Shown here: positions 1-4,980 of the stretch, one piece after another | Layout of the letters: each line of letters opens with the position of its first letter | Position numbering within the stretch: the first letter of the stretch is position 1 | DNA from: an uncultured Oscillospiraceae bacterium | GTDB lineage: Bacteria > Bacillota > Clostridia > Oscillospirales > Oscillospiraceae | Assembly: GCA_900756575.1 (NCBI GenBank) | Contig: CAAEKQ010000043.1 | Coordinates: forward strand, 1-6,615 | Length of the DNA stretch: 6,615 bases | Direction: 5' to 3' | Program-made: the position numbers and the translations under genes | Notes under the pieces: model-generated | Told to the model about the DNA's origin: nothing | The model's database searches: none | What the model saw: the letters and a program-made list of their open reading frames with translations, nothing else

Positions 1-8
1 CTGCGGAT

Positions 9-112
9 TCTGACGGATCTTTTCCGCCAGAAATTCGTTCGGAAAACCTTGCAATACACAAAGTATTCCTGCGGTTTTCCACCTTTTTCTGACGAAAAAA
101 TCTCTCGCCAGA
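9..112 (-). repeat. Cluster of three hairpins, two sharing an arm motif
   Basis: Three inverted repeats lie in a row. Hairpin 1 has arms at 9-16 and 24-31 (loop of 7), hairpin 2 at 41-48 and 73-80 (GGAAAACC/GGTTTTCC) with a nested stem 53-57/63-67, and hairpin 3 at 88-94 and 106-112 (loop of 11). Hairpins 1 and 3 share the same arm sequences: read leftward, TCTGGCG at one side and CGTCAGA at the other. Each has a G-T wobble on the minus strand that would be an A-C mismatch on the plus strand, so if this is RNA it is probably made leftward. It could be a dispersed palindromic element, the edge of an RNA continuing off the window, or a terminator region of an upstream gene (a T-run follows at 84-88). 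Function is not known to me. Confidence 0.5.
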
Positions 113-168
113 CTCTCTTGCCGATTTGTGCGGTATTGCCCTACATTTTGCGGAATGCGGATTTTACA

Positions 169-197
169 TTGCTATTCTACAATATCTGTGATACAGT
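169..197 (+). promoter_or_regulatory. Weak candidate promoter for the PLC-MFS unit
   Basis: TTGCTA at 169-174 and TACAGT at 192-197 are separated by 17 bases, giving four of six matches to each sigma-A consensus box. An alternative pairing is TTTACA (163-168) with TGTGAT (187-192) at 18 bases. Neither is strong; the call rests on position, 50-60 bases before the first gene in an AT-richer stretch. Confidence 0.25.
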
Positions 198-250
198 TTA
201 GGGTAAGACCACATTTATGCGGGACTACCTGAAGAAAGGAACTGTTATTC

Positions 251-1042
251 ATGCCGACGACTTATGCACATTACCGGTTTGGCTGTGACGTATTGGCTGC
301 GATGCCCACGGATCTCCGTGAGATTGTGGAAAAGCACCGTCAGCTCTTTGATTTTGGCGTCCACGGCCCGGATCTGCTGTTTTACGATAAACCCTTTTCC
401 TCCACTCGGATCAACGCCATTGGCTATGCCAGCCACGAGCGCACCGGCGCGGACTTTTTTGCCCAGGCGGTGAAAGCGCTGAAGGCTTCTACCCAGAAGG
501 AAGCGGCCCTGAGCTATCTTTTGGGCGTGCTGTGCCATTTTGCCCTGGATCGGGAGTGCCACCCTTATGTGGCGGACAAGGAGCAGACCGGTGCCAGTCA
601 TTCGGAGATCGAGTCCTCCTTTGACCGGTACCTCATGGAAAAGGATGGCCTGGATCCCCTGCGCCACAAGGTTACTAAGCACCTGATCCCATCTCTCAGC
701 AGTGCGCTGGTCATTGCGGACTTCTATCCGCCGCTGACAGCAAAGGAGATTTACCATACGGAGAAGTCCATGGTGTTCTACCTCAACGGCCTGATTGCAC
801 CCCCCGGCCCCAAGCGTAAGGCGATTCTGGCGGGCCTCAAGGCGGCGGGCCACGCGGCTACCGGTGATATGATGATTCCCCTCCGGCAGAACCCCAAGTG
901 TTGGGACAGCGATAAGATCCTCTGGGGCCACTATCAGGATGCCCTGAAGCTGATCGAAACTCTGCGGCAGGAGCTGTTTGCCTACATCCGGGACGGCAGC
1001 CCTTTGGGCCTGGGCTTCTACCATACCTTTGGCGCGGAATAA
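251..1042 (+). CDS. Zinc-dependent phospholipase C-like protein
   Basis: A 263-residue protein resembling the zinc-dependent phospholipase C / S1-P1 nuclease fold family (PF00882 type). Visible candidate metal ligands are spread as in that family: His7 in the N-terminal TYAHYRF, His38 and Asp41 in VHGPDLLFY, His62, then His96 and Asp100 in CHFALD, His104 in ECHPYV, and His117/Glu121 in SHSEIESSFDRYL. There is no signal peptide, so it is probably cytosolic, unlike secreted clostridial alpha-toxins, and it also lacks a C-terminal lipid-binding domain. The hydrolytic substrate cannot be told; phosphodiester hydrolysis is a family-level inference. The start is ATG at 251, supported by AAAGGA at 235-240. 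The next gene begins 27 bases after the stop with no terminator between, so the two are probably co-transcribed. Confidence 0.8.
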   Translation: MPTTYAHYRFGCDVLAAMPTDLREIVEKHRQLFDFGVHGPDLLFYDKPFSSTRINAIGYASHERTGADFFAQAVKALKASTQKEAALSYLLGVLCHFALDRECHPYVADKEQTGASHSEIESSFDRYLMEKDGLDPLRHKVTKHLIPSLSSALVIADFYPPLTAKEIYHTEKSMVFYLNGLIAPPGPKRKAILAGLKAAGHAATGDMMIPLRQNPKCWDSDKILWGHYQDALKLIETLRQELFAYIRDGSPLGLGFYHTFGAE

Positions 1043-1069
1043 CCGGAAGGAGTAAGAAGGAGAGAGAAC

Positions 1070-2329
1070 ATGAGCAAGTTTAAGCTGAACAAACGGGAGA
1101 AATTCTGGATCCTCTATGATGTGGGCAACTCTGCCTTCACCATGCTGGTATCCACTCTGATCCCTATCTATTTCAATGCCCTGGCATCGGCGGAGGGGGT
1201 GTCCTCTGCCGACTATCTGGCCTACTGGGGCTATGCAGGCTCCATTGCCACCCTGCTGACGGCAATCATCGGCCCGGTATTTGGTACCCTGGCAGACCGA
1301 AAAAACTATAAAAAGCCGATTTTCACCATCGCGCTGATTCTGGGCGTGGCATCCTGCGCCATATTGGGCTTTGCCTGGAGCTGGATTTCGTTTTTGGTGA
1401 TCTTTGTGTTCTCCAAGGTGTGCTATTCCTCGTCGCTGGTGTTCTATGACGCCATGCTGCCCGAGACCACCAGCGAGGAGCGCATGGACAATGTATCCTC
1501 CCAGGGCTATGCCTTTGGCTACATCGGTTCCTGCATTCCGTTCATTGCCTGCCTGATGATTGTGCTGATGAGCGACAAACTGGGACTCACTCAGTCCGCC
1601 GCGATGACCATTGCATTTATTATCACTGCGGCCTGGTGGCTGGTGCTGACCATTCCACTGCTGAAAACCTATCACCAGACCCGTTATGTGGAGGCGGTGG
1701 GCAATCCCTTCCGTCAGAGCTTTGGCCAGCTGGGCCATACCTTCCGGAATATCCGCAAGGAGAAACACATCTTCCTGTTCCTGGTGGCATTCTTCCTGTT
1801 CATTGACGGTGTTTATACCATCATTGACATGGCGGTGGCCTACGGTACCGCAGTCGGACTCGATACCACGGGCCTTCTGCTGGCGCTGCTGCTGACCCAG
1901 TTTGTGGCGTTCCCCTTTGCCATTCTGTTTGGGCGGCTGGCTTCTAAGTATGATACCGGACTTTTGATTAAAGTATGCATCATTGCCTACACCGGAATCA
2001 CCATTTTCGCGGTTTTCCTGGCGGCGCAGTGGCAGTTCTGGGTGCTGGCAATTATGGTTGGTATGTTCCAGGGTGGCGTTCAGGCGCTGTCCCGCTCCTA
2101 CTTTGGAAAGATCATCCCTCCGGAGAAATCCGGCGAGTACTTTGGACTGTTTGACATCTGCGGCAAGGGTGCGGCATTTATGGGAACGACCCTGATTTCC
2201 GTGGTGACGCAGCTGTCCGGCAGCCAGTCCATGGGCGTTGGCGCGCTGGTGATCGTATTCGTGGCAGGCTATCTGGTGTTCCGGGTGGCAGACCGGGAGT
2301 GCGTTGCCGTTCTGAAAAATCGCAAATAA
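1070..2329 (+). CDS. MFS transporter, UMF1/Atg22-like family
   Basis: A 419-residue polytopic membrane protein with about 12 hydrophobic segments in two halves split by a polar loop near residues 200-232. The N-terminal WILYDVGNSAF (13-23) followed by IPIYFNALA (31-39), the loop motif GTLADRKNYKKP (72-83) and the late stretch ALSRSYFGKIIPPEKSGEYFG (split here as ALSRSYFGKII, 339-349, then PPEKSGEYFGLFD, 350-362) are characteristic of the UMF1 (unknown major facilitator) family related to fungal Atg22. Bacterial members have no settled substrate; vacuolar Atg22 exports amino acids. The start ATG is preceded by AAGGAG at 1057-1062, seven bases away, a strong ribosome binding site. It follows the PLC-like gene closely and is ended by a clear terminator. 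Confidence 0.88.
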   Translation: MSKFKLNKREKFWILYDVGNSAFTMLVSTLIPIYFNALASAEGVSSADYLAYWGYAGSIATLLTAIIGPVFGTLADRKNYKKPIFTIALILGVASCAILGFAWSWISFLVIFVFSKVCYSSSLVFYDAMLPETTSEERMDNVSSQGYAFGYIGSCIPFIACLMIVLMSDKLGLTQSAAMTIAFIITAAWWLVLTIPLLKTYHQTRYVEAVGNPFRQSFGQLGHTFRNIRKEKHIFLFLVAFFLFIDGVYTIIDMAVAYGTAVGLDTTGLLLALLLTQFVAFPFAILFGRLASKYDTGLLIKVCIIAYTGITIFAVFLAAQWQFWVLAIMVGMFQGGVQALSRSYFGKIIPPEKSGEYFGLFDICGKGAAFMGTTLISVVTQLSGSQSMGVGALVIVFVAGYLVFRVADRECVAVLKNRK

Positions 2330-2336
2330 AGCTACG

Positions 2337-2369
2337 ATACCCGGACGAATTTCGTCCGGGTATTGTTTT
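2337..2369 (+). terminator. Rho-independent terminator of the PLC-MFS unit
   Basis: Perfect 11-bp stem, ATACCCGGACG (2337-2347) with CGTCCGGGTAT (2353-2363), a five-base loop and a T-rich tail (TGTTTT, 2364-2369). It begins eight bases after the MFS stop codon. The inverted repeat could extend to 13 bp around one central base. Confidence 0.85.
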
Positions 2370-2388
2370 GGAAATCCGCATGATAACA

Positions 2389-2557
2389 CAAAAAACCTCC
2401 CCTGGTCAGAGGGAGGTTTTTTGCCGCACCGGGGGAGTCCAGCCCCGACACGAAGGGGTGAAAGAAAGAAGGTAAACCAGCATTCGCCGGTGGAACGGGC
2501 AAGGAACACTGCACATTATATTATTGTAACATTCTTCATGAAACATTCATATTTCGT
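2389..2557 (-). ncRNA. Candidate structured small RNA, family not recognised
   Basis: About 168 nt leftward, bounded by a near-consensus promoter (2591-2563) and a strong terminator (2422-2390), with no gene downstream on that strand. Internal pairings: a small 5' hairpin (2550-2546 with 2542-2538), then a long-range stem TTGCC/GGCAA (2502-2498 with 2425-2421) continued across an internal loop by CACCGG/CCGGTG (2492-2487 with 2432-2427), enclosing a CCCC/GGGG hairpin (2458-2455 with 2446-2443). A competing hairpin CCGGC-GAAT-GCTGG (2490-2477) overlaps the main stem and pairs fully only on the minus strand (through a G-U). A second possible -10 (TATAAT, 2520-2515) could give a shorter form starting near 2508. 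It lacks the SRP RNA core and the end-to-end pairing expected of 6S RNA. It might be a trans-acting RNA or an orphan sensor; short minus-strand reading frames through it have no ribosome binding site. Confidence 0.55.
2390..2422 (-). terminator. Strong terminator, symmetric, ends the leftward RNA
   Basis: Perfect 12-base inverted repeat: AAAAAACCTCCC (2390-2401) and GGGAGGTTTTTT (2411-2422) with a nine-base loop. A run of six A on one side and six T on the other means it can terminate transcription in both directions. On the plus strand it is redundant with the terminator 20 bases earlier; on the minus strand it closes the candidate small RNA that starts near 2557 and protects the MFS gene from antisense transcription. 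Confidence 0.85.
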
Positions 2558-2562
2558 AAAAC

Positions 2563-2591
2563 AGTATACCATTCTCTGTGGAATCTGTCAA
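2563..2591 (-). promoter_or_regulatory. Sigma-A promoter for the leftward small RNA
   Basis: On the minus strand TTGACA (2591-2586) is followed after exactly 17 bases by TATACT (2568-2563): six of six and five of six matches. The expected start point is near 2557. No protein gene follows in this direction before the terminator at 2422-2390. Confidence 0.75.
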
Positions 2592-2755
2592 GAAAGCAAA
2601 TAACATTTTCGTAATAATTGACTTCTTGCACAAAAATTGATACCCGTTCTCGTGGATATGACTGGAAAGACGAGAGGAATTCCGTGGGTGGCAGTTGATT
2701 TTACCGAAAAGCCATGGTAGGATAAACGCAAGGCGTGGAGAAGGGGGAGACTGCC
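2592..2755. other. Intergenic, leader of the acyltransferase gene
   Basis: This stretch holds no gene. A TTGACT at 2618-2623 could be a -35 box, but the best following hexamers (GATACC at 2639-2644, 15 bases away) are poor, so the promoter of the acyltransferase is not fixed. The only clear signal is the ribosome binding site AAGGGGGAGA at 2741-2750. The RNA promoter on the other strand begins immediately to the left. Confidence 0.4.
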
Positions 2756-3838
2756 ATGGAGCCAAGAAAACGTCAGCACGGCCTGGACGGAATCAAACTG
2801 CTGGGAATGTATTTGGTGATCCTCTATCATGTGGTTTTTCCCCATATGCCGGACGTGGTGGATGCGCCAACTGCCGTAGGCTATCTGCGGTACTTTTTAG
2901 AGACGTTCCTGGGCTGCTGTGTGCCCCTGTTCTTTCTGGCAAGCGGGGCATTGGCGCTGAAAAAGCCGGTGGATTTGAAGAAAAACACCCGCCGGTGTCT
3001 GCATTTGCTGGTGATTACGGTGATCTGGGTGTTCCTGGCTCTGGGCGGTATGCTGCTGATTCGCCGGGAATGGTACGGCTGGAGCGAGTTCTTCTCCATT
3101 GCCTGGGAACTGCGGATCGGCTATATTCAGCACCTGTGGTTTCTGCCCTGCTTTCTGTTTATCTGCCTGTTTACCCCGGTGATGGGGGCACTGAAATTCC
3201 AGTCGCCGAAGATTTACCGGTATCTGATGATCCTGATGGCGGGTTTGACCTTTGGAAATGTCCTGCTCAACGATGGAGAATATCTCATCCGCTGGGGGCT
3301 GGGGCTGCTGGACGGACGCAGCTGGGATCGGAGCTTTTTCTGGTATGCCAACTTTTTCGGCATTTATTACTGGTACAGTCTGGTGTACTACGCCCTGGGA
3401 GATTGGCTGATGACCCATGGAGATCGGTTCCTCCGGAAAAAGTGGAAGCTGATTTTGGTGATTCCCGCAGGCATGGTGTGCCTGTTCGTTACCGCCATGG
3501 CCCGGAGTCGGGTGGGCTTGGCAACCTATAACCACGTGTATTATAACTACAGCAGTATTTTCGTTCTGGGCATTTCTGCGGCGCTGTTCCTGCTGATTCG
3601 GGATTGGAAGCCCGGAGAGAAAATGGCGAAAATTGCGGCGTCGCTGGCGGAATGCTCCCTGGGTATCTATATTCTCCACTGGCTGGTGCTGGAGCTTCTG
3701 CGTCAGCTGTTCCCAGACATGATGGTGAGAACGGTGCTGTTCCCGGTTCTGGCCCTGGGGATTTTGCTAGTCACCTGGGGGATCGTATGGGTGTGCAAGA
3801 AGATCCCGCTTTTGCGGCAGCTGTTTACCCTGTCCTAG
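2756..3838 (+). CDS. Membrane acyltransferase 3 family protein
   Basis: A 360-residue integral membrane protein of the acyltransferase 3 family (OafA/OatA/NodX type), which transfers acyl groups to sugars or other envelope components. Key family features: HGLDGIKLLGMYLVILYHV near the start (8-26) with the conserved His25 in the first membrane segment, VPLFFLASGALAL (56-68) matching the usual FFxISG block, HLWFLP (126-131) matching the LWYL motif, and near the end SLGIYILHWLVLE (301-313) with His308. About ten membrane segments fit the family; there is no extra SGNH domain as in OatA. ATG at 2756 is preferred over GTG at 2735 because AAGGGGGAGA (2741-2750) sits at correct spacing before it. 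The acceptor cannot be deduced; O-acetylation of a surface polysaccharide or peptidoglycan is possible. It is a single-gene unit converging on the patatin gene. Confidence 0.87.
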   Translation: MEPRKRQHGLDGIKLLGMYLVILYHVVFPHMPDVVDAPTAVGYLRYFLETFLGCCVPLFFLASGALALKKPVDLKKNTRRCLHLLVITVIWVFLALGGMLLIRREWYGWSEFFSIAWELRIGYIQHLWFLPCFLFICLFTPVMGALKFQSPKIYRYLMILMAGLTFGNVLLNDGEYLIRWGLGLLDGRSWDRSFFWYANFFGIYYWYSLVYYALGDWLMTHGDRFLRKKWKLILVIPAGMVCLFVTAMARSRVGLATYNHVYYNYSSIFVLGISAALFLLIRDWKPGEKMAKIAASLAECSLGIYILHWLVLELLRQLFPDMMVRTVLFPVLALGILLVTWGIVWVCKKIPLLRQLFTLS

Positions 3839-3851
3839 CAACATAAAAAGT

Positions 3852-3888
3852 AAGAGCGTATCCGCCTATGCTATGGATACGCTCTTTT
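3852..3888. terminator. Bidirectional terminator between convergent genes
   Basis: Perfect 12-bp stem AAGAGCGTATCC (3852-3863) and GGATACGCTCTT (3875-3886), loop of 11. It is followed by TTTT on the plus strand; on the minus strand the stem is followed by a T-rich run (complement of AAAAAG at 3845-3850). It lies 13 bases after the acyltransferase stop and just beyond the patatin stop, serving both. Confidence 0.85.
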
Positions 3889-3890
3889 CA

Positions 3891-4775
3891 TTATGCCTTA
3901 GCTTCCTGTGCGGCACGCTCCGGCGTGATGGCCCAATGCTCTTGCACGGCCTTCCAGAACCGCTCGCCGTCCCGCTGACCAGTTTCGTAGCCAATTTTCA
4001 GGTTATTGATGTCCCGCTCCAGCCGTCCGATTTCCAGCTCGGTCTGGGGCTGCAATACCAATACCCGATCCGTCTGTGCCAATGCGGCCACGTGCTCCCG
4101 TTCGGCAGCATAGACCTCGTCCTCGTGCTGGAGCTTTTCCAGCAGCAGGGGATAGTCGTGATAGAGACGATTGCCCAAATTCCGCATAAGACCGGAGGGC
4201 TTTTTCTTTCGGTAGCTCATGCGCCGGGTCAGCAGGATCACCACCCGGTCATATTCCGGATGCTGATCCAAAAACTCCAGTCCCAGCCGGGAGGATGCGC
4301 CGCCGTCTAGATAATATTCCCCATTCAGCTTTACCTTGCGGCAGAGATAGGGCATGGAGCAGGACGCGGCCACGGCGGTGAGAAAATCGGAGCAATGATC
4401 CCGGCTGATGAACTCCGGCTCACCGGTGGTGCAGTTGGTTACGCCCACATAGAACTTCCGGGCCGGATCATAGAAGGACTCGGCGTCAAAGGGGAGCACA
4501 TGCTGCAGCTCCCGGAGAATAAAATCGAAGCCCACCAGATTGTGCTCTTTTCTCAGGGCCTTGGTGCCCACATAGCGGGGATCCATGCCGTAGGACAGCA
4601 CAACATCCCGGCAGCGGCCCGGCTGCTGTGCCACATAGCCCAGGCCGTTGAGAGCACCGGCGGAAACACCCATGACGCAATCGGGATAAATGTCGTGCTC
4701 CATGAATACGTCCAGCACGCCGGAGGTATAAATGCCCCGGTAAGAGCCGCCCTCCAGCAGAATTAAATTTTTCAT
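3891..4775 (-). CDS. Patatin-like phospholipase, YjjU-like
   Basis: A 294-residue patatin-family serine hydrolase (lipid acyl hydrolase). All catalytic elements are visible: the oxyanion loop EGGSYRG (8-14), the nucleophile elbow GVSAG (36-40) with Ser38, and the dyad Asp157 in DGG (157-159), preceded by ASCSMP (137-142). The run RGIYTSGVLDVF (13-24) and the C-terminal extension of about 120 residues after the dyad resemble the E. coli YjjU group. The oxyanion loop has Ser in place of the third Gly of the usual GGG. No signal peptide, so cytosolic. An upstream in-frame ATG at 4787 is part of ATGGAGG, whose GGAGG is the ribosome binding site five bases before ATG 4775; hence the shorter start. 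Substrate unknown; membrane phospholipid or lysophospholipid turnover is likely by family. Confidence 0.88.
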   Translation of the reverse strand: MKNLILLEGGSYRGIYTSGVLDVFMEHDIYPDCVMGVSAGALNGLGYVAQQPGRCRDVVLSYGMDPRYVGTKALRKEHNLVGFDFILRELQHVLPFDAESFYDPARKFYVGVTNCTTGEPEFISRDHCSDFLTAVAASCSMPYLCRKVKLNGEYYLDGGASSRLGLEFLDQHPEYDRVVILLTRRMSYRKKKPSGLMRNLGNRLYHDYPLLLEKLQHEDEVYAAEREHVAALAQTDRVLVLQPQTELEIGRLERDINNLKIGYETGQRDGERFWKAVQEHWAITPERAAQEAKA

Positions 4776-4811
4776 AGCAACCTCCATCGGTGAATCATCT
4801 TACTTATGGCT

Positions 4812-4840
4812 ATCATAGGACGAAAATGATTTTCTGTCAA
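4812..4840 (-). promoter_or_regulatory. Sigma-A promoter of the patatin gene
   Basis: On the minus strand TTGACA (4840-4835), a 17-base spacer, and TATGAT (4817-4812). Expected start near 4805, leaving a leader of about 30 bases. The spacer contains a perfect palindrome, suggesting repressor control. Confidence 0.8.
4822..4834. promoter_or_regulatory. Operator-like palindrome in the patatin promoter spacer
   Basis: GAAAATGATTTTC is a perfect 6-1-6 palindrome centred at 4828, filling most of the space between the -35 and -10 boxes, where a bound regulator would block polymerase. The AT-rich odd-centred form recalls Fur/PerR-type boxes, but the match is too short to name a regulator. Confidence 0.4.
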
Positions 4841-4841
4841 C

Positions 4842-4859
4842 TGCCAATCCAAATCGGCA
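4842..4859. promoter_or_regulatory. Imperfect palindrome upstream of the patatin -35
   Basis: TGCCAAT (4842-4848) and ATCGGCA (4853-4859) form a 7-4-7 inverted repeat with one mismatch, ending one base from the patatin -35 box and about 50 bases before the divergent oxidoreductase -35. The position suits an activator or a shared regulator of the divergent pair; this is inference from layout. Confidence 0.35.
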
Positions 4860-4909
4860 AGGACTTCACGCAAACCACACATATGGGAGGATAAGCGCCA
4901 TTCTTCCCG

Positions 4910-4937
4910 TTGTTTCCTTCGGCGGCTGTGGTATAAT
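4910..4937 (+). promoter_or_regulatory. Promoter of the oxidoreductase gene, extended -10
   Basis: Perfect TATAAT at 4932-4937 with an extended TG element (TGG directly before it) and TTGTTT at 4910-4915, 16 bases upstream. The start point would be near 4944, giving a leader of about 37 bases. Confidence 0.72.
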
Positions 4938-4980
4938 TAAGCTATCAAACTATAAAAACAGAAAGATGGGAGTGTCCTAC

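Noticed and set aside
1..172. Minus-strand frame open through the hairpin cluster to the left edge.
   Set aside because: No ATG, GTG or TTG start is present after the last stop, and the hairpins explain the sequence better. It may be a repeat-derived frame.
1..201. Plus-strand frame open from the window edge to a TAG at 199-201 (about 66 codons), a possible tail of an upstream gene.
   Set aside because: Base composition and codon use differ from the neighbouring genes, it runs through three hairpins, and the sequence shows no recognisable domain. Cannot be excluded without the sequence to the left.
245..2509. 754-codon open frame on the minus strand covering the PLC-like and MFS genes and the small RNA.
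   Set aside because: It is antisense to two well-recognised proteins, its composition is rich in His, Gln, Gly and Arg as expected of an antisense shadow, it has no family motifs, and its GTG start lacks a ribosome binding site.
2515..2543. Second leftward promoter, TATAAT at 2520-2515.
   Set aside because: The -10 is perfect, but the -35 at the right spacing (TTTCAT) is poor and the stronger promoter lies 48 bases upstream. Kept only as a possible alternative start.
2407..2547. Minus-strand small frame of about 45 codons from an ATG near 2547, inside the candidate RNA.
   Set aside because: No ribosome binding site precedes it, it ends inside the terminator, and the structured RNA interpretation accounts for the region.
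2897..3679. 260-codon minus-strand frame and a 278-codon frame-shifted plus-strand frame over the acyltransferase.
   Set aside because: Both overlap the well-supported acyltransferase, lack membrane or domain features, and are shadows of its codon bias.
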